Notes: a model not told the origin generated them from the sequence alone. DNA of 64,000 nucleotides from Mycobacterium sp. 3519A (GCF_900240945.1 NZ_OESG01000012.1:248001-312000); one strand, 5' to 3'. Counted from the stretch's first letter, positions 1 to 7,545 are shown. A program made the numbers and translations.

Positions 1-74
1 ATGACGGCTTCCACCAGTGGGGCTTCTGGCTGTTCGGCCTCTGGGTCCCCGTCTTCGGTATCGGGGTTCAGTAA
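1..74 (+). CDS. 3' end of an unidentified coding region (partial)
   Basis: The third forward frame is open from the window edge to a TAA at 72-74 and ends in aromatic and hydrophobic residues (FGLWVPVFGIGVQ). It stops 6 bp before the convergent SRPBCC gene, which fits a real gene end. Only about 23 residues are visible, rich in Trp, Phe and Gly as in a membrane or small secreted protein, so no function can be given. Confidence 0.4.
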   Translation, partial: DGFHQWGFWLFGLWVPVFGIGVQ

Positions 75-80
75 CCTGCG

Positions 81-545
81 TCAGCCACCCTCGGGCGCTT
101 CGACAACGGCTTTGATGCGCTCGAGGGTGGTTCGCATATCGCGGATGTTGCGGCGCTGGCGTAGCTGACCGCCCAGGATCCCGAACAGCGTCGTGAAGAG
201 GCTTTCGGGCATCTTGAACGACTCGGTCACCTCGGTGCCGCCCTCGACAGGGCTGAGCCGGTAGTGCCAGGTGTTGGCCGCCTTGTCACCGACCAGCACG
301 TCGAAACCGAATTCGCGACCAGGCTCACACGCGGTCACCCGGCAGGTGGTCCAGTACACCGGTCCGATCTCGTTGCGCTTGACGTGGCCGCGGAAGCGTG
401 CGCCGAGCGCGGGACCTGTTGCGCCGTCGAGCCATTCGGCCTCCATCACTTCGGGCGAGAACTTGCCGGTGTTGCGGACGTCGGCGATGAGGTCCCATAC
501 CTTGTCCGCGGGCGCAGCCATGGTCACGGTTGCCGATCCTTGCAT
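81..545 (-). CDS. SRPBCC (START/polyketide cyclase-like) family protein
   Basis: Protein of 154 aa with the SRPBCC helix-grip fold pattern: an N-terminal strand (ATVTMAAPADKVWDLIAD), the usual PADKVW helix start, and a C-terminal long amphipathic helix around RNIRDMRTTLERIK. Family members bind hydrophobic ligands in a deep pocket and the exact ligand cannot be read from sequence. I chose the ATG at 545 because AGAAGGAG lies about 6 bp upstream. The ATG at 551 is too close to that ribosome binding site. It is followed on the same strand, downstream of the serine hydrolase gene, by a gap of 14 bp. Confidence 0.8.
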   Translation of the reverse strand: MQGSATVTMAAPADKVWDLIADVRNTGKFSPEVMEAEWLDGATGPALGARFRGHVKRNEIGPVYWTTCRVTACEPGREFGFDVLVGDKAANTWHYRLSPVEGGTEVTESFKMPESLFTTLFGILGGQLRQRRNIRDMRTTLERIKAVVEAPEGG

Positions 546-559
546 GGTCATCTCCTTCT

Positions 560-1735
560 TCAGCGCGGCATCTGCGGGCCGAGCGAATAAACGTGATCGG
601 GCGTCAGCTCTTTGGTGATCGCGGTCGCCAAGGCCGTGCTTGCTTCACCGCCGCGGTACCCGACGTCGGTGTTCGTCATGATCACCAGCGACGTCTGCTC
701 TTCCGGCAGGTACACCACGACGGTCTGATATCCGGGCAGGCTGCCGTTGTGACCGATCCACCCGCCGAGATCGAAGATGCCAAGGCCGTAACCGTCCTGA
801 GGCGGCATCCCGGGGGAGCCGACCGTCTGCAACCGTTGCTCCTGCATCTGCGGGGTCAACAGCTTTCCGGTCGCCAACGCGACCGACCAGGCGCGCATAT
901 CGTCGAGCGTGGAGATCATCGCGCCTGCGGCCCACGCCCACGACGGGTTCCAATCGGTGGCGACGGCCTCCTTGCCGTCCGCGCCTTCGGTGTAGCCCTG
1001 CGCATGCGGATCGCTGAACTCGTTGCCCGCCGGAAAGCTGGTGTGGTTCAACCCCAATGGCGTCAGGATGTGGTTTCCGATGTAGTCGGCCAGCGGCTCT
1101 CCGCTGACTTTTTGCACCACCAGGCCGATCAGGACCGTGTTGGTGTTGCTGTACTCGAACTTCTGCCCGGCAGGGAACTGATTCGGTTGCGCGAAGGCGT
1201 AGGACAGCAGTTCGCGCGGCGTGAAGGCACGGTGCGGATCGGCGAATATCGCCTGCTGGAACTCTGGTGACGCGCTGTAGTTGAACAACCCGCTCTGCAT
1301 CCGAGCCAACTGCCGCAACGTGATCCGGTCGCCAAGCGGTACGCCGTCGACGAACTCGGCGACCAAGTCGTCGAGGTTCAGCTTTCCCTGATCGGCGAGT
1401 TGCAGGAGCGCGGTGACCGTGAACGTCTTTGTGACACTGCCGATTCGACTGTAGAAATCGGCCCGCATCGGCGCCTGTGTCGCCTTGTCGGCCACCCCGA
1501 AGGCGCGGACATAGTCACCGTCCGGCCCCCAGATGCCGACGATGGCGCCGGGCACCGCCGCGGCCGACATGGCCTGATCGACAGCAGCGTCGAGGCGCTT
1601 GGCAAGCGCGTCGGCGATCGGCTTGGCGGGCGCGGGACTGCTACCGGTCGGCTGCGGCGGCGGTGATTGGCCGCAGCCACAGGTCGTCAGCAGCAACGCA
1701 GCCGCGATCGCGAGCGCACATAGCCGAGCAGTCAT
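560..1735 (-). CDS. Serine hydrolase, beta-lactamase class C / D-Ala-D-Ala carboxypeptidase-like lipoprotein
   Basis: 391 aa. All three motifs of penicillin-recognising serine hydrolases are visible: SxxK as SVTK (Ser100-Lys103), YxN as YSN (Tyr195-Asn197) and HxG as HNG (329-331). The N-terminus has a hydrophobic stretch ending at Cys19/Cys21 followed by a Pro/Ser-rich linker, which suggests a lipoprotein signal, although the residue before Cys19 (Thr) is not ideal. The family includes esterases, D-aminopeptidases and penicillin-binding proteins of low lactamase activity. Mycobacteria carry several such lipoproteins (LpqF/LpqK type). It should act outside the cytoplasmic membrane. The substrate is unknown. 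Confidence 0.88.
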   Translation of the reverse strand: MTARLCALAIAAALLLTTCGCGQSPPPQPTGSSPAPAKPIADALAKRLDAAVDQAMSAAAVPGAIVGIWGPDGDYVRAFGVADKATQAPMRADFYSRIGSVTKTFTVTALLQLADQGKLNLDDLVAEFVDGVPLGDRITLRQLARMQSGLFNYSASPEFQQAIFADPHRAFTPRELLSYAFAQPNQFPAGQKFEYSNTNTVLIGLVVQKVSGEPLADYIGNHILTPLGLNHTSFPAGNEFSDPHAQGYTEGADGKEAVATDWNPSWAWAAGAMISTLDDMRAWSVALATGKLLTPQMQEQRLQTVGSPGMPPQDGYGLGIFDLGGWIGHNGSLPGYQTVVVYLPEEQTSLVIMTNTDVGYRGGEASTALATAITKELTPDHVYSLGPQMPR

Positions 1736-1761
1736 CGCCCGCCAGATTATGCGCTGCAGTG

Positions 1762-2175
1762 CTAGCGCTCAGCCGATTCGTCCTCCGGCAGGTCATGTCG
1801 TACGACGCGGACCTGCCCGCGCGCCAGGCAGGCGGCGTATCCGTGGTGTTTGCCATAGAGCTCCCATGCGGTGCGGTGCTGGTCGCTGTGCGCGTGGATC
1901 TCGTGGCCGTCGGAGAACCCTAGGTGCAGGCTGCCGTCCTCGTCCCAGCTCGCATGGGTGCAGACCGAGCCCGCGAAGTCGAACAGTGCCCGTTCGACAG
2001 GCCTGGCGGCCCTCGGATCGATCAACACCGCCTCCTCGTCGTTACGGGCGGTCTTGGGCAGCGTGAGATAGAAGGGCACCGAGATGACAAGTTCGTTGTC
2101 GTCGAGGTTGAGCACCAGTCCACCGCGAAACATGATCCGCTGAACCACACAGCCCCGGATCCACGGATCGCTCAT
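1762..2175 (-). CDS. Conserved mycobacterial hypothetical protein (DUF6188-like)
   Basis: 137 aa soluble protein with no signal peptide. It starts MSDPWIRGCVVQRIMFRGG and carries a C-terminal WELYGKHHGYAACLARGQV segment. This layout resembles the DUF6188 family as I remember it. No catalytic motif is evident. It lies alone on the minus strand, divergent from the F420-type oxidoreductase at 2244, with a 68-bp gap. A possible ribosome binding site (AAGGGACG) lies upstream of the ATG. Confidence 0.7.
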   Translation of the reverse strand: MSDPWIRGCVVQRIMFRGGLVLNLDDNELVISVPFYLTLPKTARNDEEAVLIDPRAARPVERALFDFAGSVCTHASWDEDGSLHLGFSDGHEIHAHSDQHRTAWELYGKHHGYAACLARGQVRVVRHDLPEDESAER

Positions 2176-2243
2176 TTTTTCACTTTCGTCCCTTCAGGCA
2201 ACTGGGCACAAGGGTTCTGGCCGCCTTTCCGTAGCATCGGGTC

Positions 2244-3125
2244 GTGAAGATTCGGTTCGGCATCGGACTGGGCGCGGACACGGGTCCGGAACAACTGGCC
2301 GGCATCGTCGACCATCTGGAGGCGACTGGCATCGACTCGCTGTGGTTCTCGGAGTTGGTGTATTCCAAGGCCGTCGACCCGTTCGTCGGGATGGCTTTCG
2401 CGTTGGCCAGGACGACGAAGTTGAAGGTCGGCACGTCCGTCGCGGTGTTGCCCGGCCGGCACCCGGTGCTGGTGGCCAAACAGCTGGCGTCGTTGGCGGC
2501 GCTGGCGCCCAAGCGGGTGCTGCCCGTGTTCGGGCTGCGCTCGGCGATACCCGCGGAGCGTGAGATCTTCGTCGTGCCCGACGGCGAACGCGCGGCCGTC
2601 TTCGACGAATCGCTGCGGCTGTTGAGATCGGTTCTGGAACAAGACGATGTCGCGTTCGAGGGCGAGTACTTCGCGGTCAGCGCCGCCGACGTCGAACCGC
2701 GCCCGGTCAAGCCGCTGGACCTGTGGCTCGGCGGTTCGGCACCTGCGGCGCTTCGCCGCCTCGGGCAACTCGGCGACGGATGGCTCGGCAGTTTCCTCAC
2801 CCCCGACGCGGCGCGCGGCGGCCGGGAGCAGATTCTGCGCGCCGCCGCCGCGGCAGGCCGCGAAATCGAACCTGACCACTTCGGCATCAACCTCGCTGTG
2901 TGCGACGGGGACGTGCCTGGCGCGCTGGCGGCAGCGGTCAGGCGGCGTCGGCCGGACGTCGATCCCGCCGAGTTGATCGCGAGCGATTGGCCACAGTTAC
3001 ACCGTCAACTGGACGGCTATCTGGCGGCGGGGTTGACCAAGTTCGTGATCCGGCCCGCCCTGCACGCGGACGTCTCCGCGTTCATCGACCGGTTCGTGGC
3101 CGAACTGGGTCCGCGGCAGAACTGA
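2244..3125 (+). CDS. LLM-class flavin/F420-dependent oxidoreductase
   Basis: 293 aa, GTG start. The luciferase-like TIM barrel is recognisable from the N-terminal strand (MKIRFGIGLGADTGPEQLAG), the SLWFSELVY segment, LKVGTSVAVLPGRHPVLVAKQ and the C-terminal LWLGGSAPAALRR...GDGWLG block. In mycobacteria these enzymes use coenzyme F420 or FMN, and the substrate cannot be inferred. It ends 7 bp before the mpt53 start, so it may be co-transcribed with the thiol-oxidation genes. Confidence 0.87.
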   Translation: MKIRFGIGLGADTGPEQLAGIVDHLEATGIDSLWFSELVYSKAVDPFVGMAFALARTTKLKVGTSVAVLPGRHPVLVAKQLASLAALAPKRVLPVFGLRSAIPAEREIFVVPDGERAAVFDESLRLLRSVLEQDDVAFEGEYFAVSAADVEPRPVKPLDLWLGGSAPAALRRLGQLGDGWLGSFLTPDAARGGREQILRAAAAAGREIEPDHFGINLAVCDGDVPGALAAAVRRRRPDVDPAELIASDWPQLHRQLDGYLAAGLTKFVIRPALHADVSAFIDRFVAELGPRQN

Positions 3126-3132
3126 GCGGTCG

Positions 3133-3669
3133 GTGAACCCCGCCGATGGTGCCTTCGTGTCAAGAAGTATGCGACGCAGATTTTCGCGACTGACCCGATC
3201 ACTCGTGTTGAGCGGGGTCGCTGCCCTGACGTTCGGCTTGATCAGTGCACCCGCGGCGGTTGCCGACGACCGGCTGCAGTTCACCGGGACGACGTTGTCG
3301 GGCGCGCCGTTCTCCGGATCGAGCCTGGCGGGTAAGCCCGCGGTGTTGTGGTTCTGGACGCCGTGGTGCCCGTTCTGCAACGCCGAGGCGCCGAACGTCA
3401 GCCAGGTCGCCGCGGCCAATCCCAAAGTCACCTTCGTCGGGGTGGCGGCGCGCTCCGACGTGGCGGCGATGCAGGCCTTCGTCTCGAAGTACAACCTGAA
3501 CTTCACCAACCTCAACGACGCCGACGGATCGATCTGGGCCCGCTACAACGTCCCGTGGCAACCGGCCTACGTCTTCTACCGGTCCGACGGATCGTCGACG
3601 TTCGTGAACAACCCCACCTCGGCCATGCCCGCCCAGGAGTTGTCCGACCGGGTCGCGGCGCTGGCCTAG
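3133..3669 (+). CDS. mpt53: Secreted thioredoxin-like disulfide oxidoreductase Mpt53/DsbE
   Basis: 178 aa with a signal peptide (hydrophobic core about residues 22-42, APAAVA cleavage region) followed by a thioredoxin fold. The active site is WTPWCPFC (Cys79, Cys82) and a cis-proline segment VPWQPAYVF is present. The text matches remembered M. tuberculosis Mpt53 (Rv2878c) very closely through the mature domain. In M. tuberculosis it is an extracytoplasmic thiol oxidase. GTG 3133 and ATG 3169 are both possible starts. The TAG stop lies inside the 6-bp target duplication of the IS that follows, so the protein itself is intact. The partner ccdA gene now lies beyond the IS. Confidence 0.93.
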   Translation: MNPADGAFVSRSMRRRFSRLTRSLVLSGVAALTFGLISAPAAVADDRLQFTGTTLSGAPFSGSSLAGKPAVLWFWTPWCPFCNAEAPNVSQVAAANPKVTFVGVAARSDVAAMQAFVSKYNLNFTNLNDADGSIWARYNVPWQPAYVFYRSDGSSTFVNNPTSAMPAQELSDRVAALA

Positions 3670-3670
3670 C
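3665..3670. repeat. Left target-site duplication of the IS (CCTAGC)
   Basis: CCTAGC directly precedes the left inverted repeat and is repeated at 4764-4769 after the right one. The sequence fits the NCTAGN target known for IS481. It contains the mpt53 stop codon on the plus strand and the transposase stop codon on the minus strand. Confidence 0.92.
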
Positions 3671-4658
3671 TGTACTGACCTGAGAGGTTAGGTACACGGC
3701 TGGCTGGTGGTTGACCCCCGAGTGCTGTGTGGCCGCGGTGGTGATTGTAGTTGTGCAGCCACCGTGGGTACTCCTGGCAGCGCTGTTCGTCGCTGGTGTA
3801 CAACCGGGCGTAGGCCCACTCATCGGCGAGGGTCCGGTGGAATCGCTCCACCTTCCCGTTGGTCTGCGGCCGATACGGCCGTGTGCGGCGATGCTCGATG
3901 TCGTCGCCCAGCGCCTTGCGGAAGGCGTGTGACCGGTAGCAGGATCCGTTGTCGGTCAACACCTTTTGAACAATGATTCCTTGCTCGATGAACCATGCGT
4001 TGGCGCGTCCCCAGAACTCGGACGCGGTCTCCTTGCGTTCGTCGGCCAGCATCTCGGAGTAGGCCAGCCGCGAATGCGCGTCCAGAGCCGTGTGCAGGAA
4101 GTGGTAGCCCCGCACCGGATTGCGGTACTTACTGCGCCGTCCCGAACTCTTATCGGCTTGCGTGTTGTGCTTACCTGCCTGCCGGCCCAGCATGCGCCAA
4201 CCGCCGCCGGCGGGGATCTTGCCCAGCTTCTTGACATCGACGTGCACGAGATCACCACATGCGGCCGATTCCATGCGCCGCACCACGCGCCCGGTCGCGC
4301 GGTCGAGCCAACGCAGTTTGGCAATGCCGTAACGGCGCAGCACGTTGTGCACCGTGGAGACGTTCAACCGCAGCAGGTAGGCGATCCGGGCCGGCCCCCA
4401 CCGTCGGGTGACACGCACCCCGATGACGCGCCGCTCTGTCCGTACCGGCGTGCGATTGGGGCTGTGATGCGGCCGTGAGCTGCGGTCGGCCATCCCGGCC
4501 TCGCCCAGCTCGAGATAGCGATCCACCCACCGACAGACGGTGGTCACCGACACCTGGAAGCGTTCAGCCGCGCGACGACGCGACCACCCGTCATCGACGA
4601 CGCATTGAGCCAGCCGCAGACGACCGGTTTCGGACAGAGGGGCATTACGGTGAACCAC
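3666..4658 (-). CDS. IS481-family transposase
   Basis: 330 aa, GTG start. An N-terminal helix-turn-helix region (about residues 10-60, with WSRRRAAERFQVSVTTVCRWV) precedes an integrase-like catalytic core. Probable DDE residues are Asp141 in LVHVDVKKLG, Asp236 in VLTDNGS and Glu271 in TNGKVERFHRTL, with about 34 residues between the last two. HRGHTALGGQPPASR near the C-terminus is typical of the family. The stop codon (3666-3668) is outside the IS, inside the duplicated CTAG target, so the final codons exist only because of the insertion site. Catalyses DNA cleavage and strand transfer of this element. Confidence 0.95.
   Translation of the reverse strand: MVHRNAPLSETGRLRLAQCVVDDGWSRRRAAERFQVSVTTVCRWVDRYLELGEAGMADRSSRPHHSPNRTPVRTERRVIGVRVTRRWGPARIAYLLRLNVSTVHNVLRRYGIAKLRWLDRATGRVVRRMESAACGDLVHVDVKKLGKIPAGGGWRMLGRQAGKHNTQADKSSGRRSKYRNPVRGYHFLHTALDAHSRLAYSEMLADERKETASEFWGRANAWFIEQGIIVQKVLTDNGSCYRSHAFRKALGDDIEHRRTRPYRPQTNGKVERFHRTLADEWAYARLYTSDEQRCQEYPRWLHNYNHHRGHTALGGQPPASRVPNLSGQYS
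3671..3680. repeat. Left terminal inverted repeat of the IS
   Basis: TGTACTGACC, exact reverse complement of 4754-4763. The transposase reading frame runs through this end and out of the element. Confidence 0.92.
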
Positions 4659-4753
4659 GAAGACCTCCGAGATCGGTGAGCGTTCCTAGACAGCTCGCAC
4701 TCCACTCGGAGGTCTTCGTCTTGTCACCTCACCACGCCGTCACCAACGTCCGT

Positions 4754-4763
4754 GGTCAGTACA
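4754..4763. repeat. Right terminal inverted repeat of the IS
   Basis: GGTCAGTACA, exact reverse complement of the left end. The last bases of the element put a GTG (4752) in frame with the downstream ccdA-like gene. Confidence 0.92.
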
Positions 4764-4769
4764 CCTAGC
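4764..4769. repeat. Right target-site duplication of the IS (CCTAGC)
   Basis: Second copy of CCTAGC, followed after 6 nt by the ATG of the CcdA-like gene. This is the native mpt53-ccdA junction sequence. Confidence 0.92.
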
Positions 4770-4775
4770 CGCGGC

Positions 4776-5648
4776 ATGGATCAAGACCTGCTGGGCTTGG
4801 CGTTCGCCGCGGGCCTGGTGGCGGCGCTGAACCCGTGCGGATTCGCCATGTTGCCCGCATATCTCGCTCTTGTGGTGCGCGGCGAGGACACCAGCAGGCG
4901 CACCGCGGTGGCGCGCGCGGTGACCGCCACAGCGGCGATGGCGCTCGGCTTCATCGCGGTCTTCACCGGGTTCGGTTTGCTCACGGTGTCGGTGGCCTCG
5001 ACCGTGCAGCGGTACCTGCCGTACGTCACCACGGCGATCGGTATCGGCCTTGTCGCCCTTGGGGTTTGGTTGCTCGCCGGACGCGAATTCACCCCGCTGC
5101 GCCCGCTGGCGCGTGGCGCGCGCGGGGCGCCGACGGCGCGACTCGGGTCGATGTTCGGCTACGGCGTCAGCTATGCGATTGCGTCAGTATCGTGCACCGT
5201 CGGGCCGTTTCTGGCGGTCACCGCCGCGGGGTTGCGCAGCGGTTCGGCCGTCGGCGCGGTAGCGGTGTACCTGGCCTACGCAGCTGGTTTCACCCTCGTG
5301 GTCGGCGTGCTGGCCGTGGCCGCCGCGGTGACCGCCTCGACCGTCACGGCGCGGATTCGCCGAATCATGCCGTATGTCAACCGCATCAGCGGCGCGCTGC
5401 TCGTCGTCGTCGGCGGCTACGTCGGCTATTACGGGTTCTACGAGATCCGGCTGTTCGGCGGCAACGGCAGCCCCGAAGATCCGGTGATCGGGGCGGCTGG
5501 CCGGGTGCAGGCTGCGATCGCCGGCTGGGTGCACCAGCACGGCGCGTGGCCGTGGTTGGCCGCGTTGGCGGTGGTGGTGGTCGCGGCGTTTAGTGTGCGC
5601 GCGAGATATCGCCGTGCAGATCGGGCCACGGCGGGCGACGAATCATAG
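4776..5648 (+). CDS. CcdA/DsbD-type membrane thiol electron transporter (Rv2877c-like)
   Basis: 290 aa multi-pass membrane protein. The two conserved cysteines of CcdA proteins are present: Cys21 in NPCGFAMLP and Cys140 in SVSCTVGPF. The family passes reducing equivalents across the cytoplasmic membrane to thioredoxin-like proteins such as Mpt53, and in M. tuberculosis the two genes are neighbours (Rv2878c-Rv2877c). ATG 4776 is the native start, 7 nt after the mpt53 stop in the pre-insertion arrangement. I see no strong Shine-Dalgarno, so translation probably relied on coupling to mpt53, which the IS has broken. An in-frame GTG at 4752 inside the IS end could add 8 residues. Confidence 0.9.
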   Translation: MDQDLLGLAFAAGLVAALNPCGFAMLPAYLALVVRGEDTSRRTAVARAVTATAAMALGFIAVFTGFGLLTVSVASTVQRYLPYVTTAIGIGLVALGVWLLAGREFTPLRPLARGARGAPTARLGSMFGYGVSYAIASVSCTVGPFLAVTAAGLRSGSAVGAVAVYLAYAAGFTLVVGVLAVAAAVTASTVTARIRRIMPYVNRISGALLVVVGGYVGYYGFYEIRLFGGNGSPEDPVIGAAGRVQAAIAGWVHQHGAWPWLAALAVVVVAAFSVRARYRRADRATAGDES

Positions 5649-5898
5649 CGACGCCCGCCAGTGCCGAGGCGACCAGTCCGACCAGGACGCCCATCATCGC
5701 GACGCGGCCGGCGTCCACGGCGGGCACCCACGACGCCTTGCCGTCCTTGATCACGTAGATCCCCGCGGGACGGGCATCAGCGCCGCGCGTGACCGGGATG
5801 ACCGTTGACCCGTCAGGGGTCTGGTAGGCCTCCCCGAATACGCCCGTCGCGGCGGCGTCGAGAGCGGCGACGGGTTCTCGTGCCTCGCGAAGATTCAT
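5590..5898 (-). CDS. Small membrane protein, Rv2876-like (GerW/YtfJ-like N-terminus)
   Basis: 102 aa. The N-terminal part (GVFGEAYQTPDGSTVIPVTR) resembles the GerW/YtfJ sporulation-protein domain, and one transmembrane helix follows (about residues 65-88, VAMMGVLVGLVASALAGVAM). Its 3' end overlaps the end of the CcdA-like gene by 59 bp in convergent orientation. The same convergent arrangement is seen for M. tuberculosis Rv2876 and Rv2877c, as I recall. Function unknown. Confidence 0.75.
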   Translation of the reverse strand: MNLREAREPVAALDAAATGVFGEAYQTPDGSTVIPVTRGADARPAGIYVIKDGKASWVPAVDAGRVAMMGVLVGLVASALAGVAMIRRPPWPDLHGDISRAH

Positions 5899-5933
5899 GG
5901 TCTCCTGCTTACTACACAGGAAGGAGGCTCGCG

Positions 5934-6221
5934 ATGGTGATTGTCGCGGGACACGTCGTGGTCGACCCGAAACAACGCGACGACTATCTCGCCGGCTGCG
6001 TGGAGGTGGTTCGTCAGGCGCGCCGCACCGCGGGCTGCCTTGATTTCTCGATCGCGGCGGACCTGCTGGAGCCGGGCCGGGTCAACATCTTCGAACGGTG
6101 GGAAACGCAGGCCGCGGTCGAAGCCTTCCGCGGTTCCGGTCCCAGCGACGAACAGGGTGCGGCGATCGAAGCGGGCTCGGTCGCCGAGTACGACGTCGAA
6201 GGTGAGCGCAGCCTCTTCTGA
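5934..6221 (+). CDS. Antibiotic biosynthesis monooxygenase (ABM) domain protein
   Basis: 95 aa. A single ferredoxin-like ABM domain is indicated by VIVAGHVVVDPKQRDDYLAG, the GCLDFSIAADLLEPGRVNIFERWET core and AVEAFRGSG. The ATG at 5934 is preceded by AGGAAGGAGG, so longer upstream readings are excluded. The family includes cofactor-free quinone-forming monooxygenases and heme-degrading enzymes. The substrate is unknown. It ends 4 bp before the convergent chorismate mutase gene. Confidence 0.88.
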   Translation: MVIVAGHVVVDPKQRDDYLAGCVEVVRQARRTAGCLDFSIAADLLEPGRVNIFERWETQAAVEAFRGSGPSDEQGAAIEAGSVAEYDVEGERSLF

Positions 6222-6225
6222 AACC

Positions 6226-6804
6226 TCATGCACCGCAATAGGAATGCGTCGAATAGTCGAGCCCCTGCCGGTACAGCGGGTCGAGCGTGCGTGCGACGGC
6301 GACGGCGGCTTTGGCGTCGTCGAGGGTGCGCAGGCAGTCGGGGGAGTGCAACACCGGAGACTGGACGGCGATCTGCTCGACCATCTGAGCGTTCAACCGG
6401 TCGATGACGTCTCGTGACGCGGTCAGGTCGGGCGCTTGGGCGGGCGCCGATCCGGGGTCGAGCTTCCACTGGCCGAAGCGGGTGTACTCGATGCCTGTGG
6501 TCGCGTCGATCTGATCGGTGAAAATCCGCCTGACGTACCCGCTGTCCACACCTCTGCGTTTGGCGTCGGCGGCCACGGTGGACAACACCTGTTCGACACG
6601 TGGCGGGTCTTCGATCGAACCGCCTTTGATCCACTTGGTCGCCGCCACCGGGTCCGCCGTCTGCAGCCGTTGAGCGGCCGCATCCACCAGTGCCACCAGA
6701 GGATTGGCGTCGTCGCCCCGCGCGGGCGCCATCGGCAGCATCGCGAAGGCCACCGCGGCACACAGAGCGGTCGCGCAGGGTCGGACGGCGTCACCGAATT
6801 TCAT
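6226..6804 (-). CDS. Secreted chorismate mutase (AroQ-gamma type)
   Basis: 192 aa with an N-terminal signal peptide (ATALCAAVAFAMLPMAPARG) and an all-helical AroQ-type domain. Recognisable parts are LVALVDAAAQRLQTADPVAATKW, the DPPRVEQVLS loop and FTDQIDATTGIEY. Length and export signal fit the periplasmic *MtCM enzyme of M. tuberculosis (Rv1885c, about 199 aa). The enzyme converts chorismate to prephenate outside the cytoplasm, where its purpose is unclear. ATG 6804 follows AGAAGGAG. In M. tuberculosis the fbpB gene lies next to Rv1885c, and an antigen 85 gene lies 0.85 kb away here. Confidence 0.9.
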   Translation of the reverse strand: MKFGDAVRPCATALCAAVAFAMLPMAPARGDDANPLVALVDAAAQRLQTADPVAATKWIKGGSIEDPPRVEQVLSTVAADAKRRGVDSGYVRRIFTDQIDATTGIEYTRFGQWKLDPGSAPAQAPDLTASRDVIDRLNAQMVEQIAVQSPVLHSPDCLRTLDDAKAAVAVARTLDPLYRQGLDYSTHSYCGA

Positions 6805-6930
6805 GATTCTCCTTCTGCAGCTAATGGTTTCGCGGTTGCCGACGCGACCGCGGCGGCGTTTGAGCAAACCGCCTCGCGTCGCAGTCGATCGACATAAAAT
6901 TGGTCGACGGGGCGTCGAAGGGGGACAGCC

Positions 6931-7128
6931 ATGACCGTCACAACAGAACCCAGGTGCCTGCACACGCTGCTCGACGAACTCGGGGTCAAACACGTATCGG
7001 TGGAGAAGCAACTGCCTGCGCTGCGGGCCTGGCTCGCCACCCACACCCCGAGCCAACCTCTCCGAGTCAGCATGTGCTGCAACGGCTATGGCCTGCTGCT
7101 CAAGGAGTCGTCGGCCATCCACAACTGA
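6931..7128 (+). CDS. Small hypothetical protein with a Cys-Cys pair
   Basis: 65 aa. The ATG is preceded by GGGGGA and the frame ends 4 bp before the convergent small gene, both signs of a real gene. The sequence has a leading Cys9, a helical middle and a C-terminal VSMCCNGYGLLLKES segment. I do not recognise the family. The CC pair could bind metal or form disulfides. The TAAAAT at 6895-6900 could be its -10 element. Confidence 0.6.
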   Translation: MTVTTEPRCLHTLLDELGVKHVSVEKQLPALRAWLATHTPSQPLRVSMCCNGYGLLLKESSAIHN

Positions 7129-7132
7129 GTTC

Positions 7133-7288
7133 TCAGCGGTCGAACTCCGATTCGTCGTCAGGGACGGCGATGGCCTGCTCGATCAGATCGGCTTCGTTGG
7201 CTTCCCACCCCCGTCCGGTCGCGACGCGATCCGCCTCGAGCCACGTGTCGTCGTCTTCGGCGAAAGCGATGTCGTCAGGGGTGGTCAT
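7133..7288 (-). CDS. Small acidic hypothetical protein
   Basis: 51 aa, very acidic (DDIAFAEDDDTWLEAD; ends VPDDESEFDR). GGAGG lies about 6 bp before the ATG. The EADLIEQAIAVPDDE tail resembles short mycobacterial proteins of unknown function with an acidic DxxEQ repeat. It is convergent with the 65-aa gene, and the stop codons face each other within CTGAGTTCTCAG. It lies downstream of the DUF1918 gene and may be in one transcript with it. Confidence 0.6.
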   Translation of the reverse strand: MTTPDDIAFAEDDDTWLEADRVATGRGWEANEADLIEQAIAVPDDESEFDR

Positions 7289-7320
7289 GACCGGCCTCCG
7301 TCCCGTCCCCGAGTATCCGA

Positions 7321-7545
7321 CTATCCAGATCGGTGCCGCGCGTCCGCCGCTTCCTGTTCGGCGGGCGTGACGACGACTGCATCCGGGCCCGGATACACCG
7401 TAGCGGTGTGATCGGTGCTCAGCCACCGGACCACATACGGCGGTGACCCGTCGTCCGAACGGACCTCGGTGATGACGCCGCGCCGATCGTGCTGCTCGAC
7501 AGTGGTTCCCTTGACCACCAAGTAATCGCCGACTTTGGCTTTCAT
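7321..7545 (-). CDS. DUF1918 domain protein
   Basis: 74 aa. The sequence MKAKVGDYLVVKGTTVEQHDRRG followed by PPYVVRWLSTDHTATVYPGPDA is the standard DUF1918 SH3-like barrel pattern, a small family common in actinobacteria. The biochemical role is unknown. AGGGAG lies upstream of the ATG. It is divergent from the antigen 85 gene. Confidence 0.9.
   Translation of the reverse strand: MKAKVGDYLVVKGTTVEQHDRRGVITEVRSDDGSPPYVVRWLSTDHTATVYPGPDAVVVTPAEQEAADARHRSG

Larger units (their letters stand above)
3671..4763 (-). mobile_element. Complete IS481-family insertion sequence, 1093 bp
   Basis: The element is bounded by perfect 10-bp terminal inverted repeats (TGTACTGACC at 3671-3680, GGTCAGTACA at 4754-4763) that continue imperfectly inward. 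It is flanked by the 6-bp direct repeat CCTAGC and carries one intact transposase gene on the minus strand. Identical TSDs, matching ends and an intact transposase indicate a recent, possibly active insertion. Removing the IS and one TSD restores mpt53 and ccdA as neighbours 7 nt apart. Confidence 0.95.

Noticed and set aside
7124..7139. CTGAGTTCTCAG between convergent small genes as a terminator
   Set aside because: Only 5 bp of stem, and it mainly reflects two facing TGA stops.
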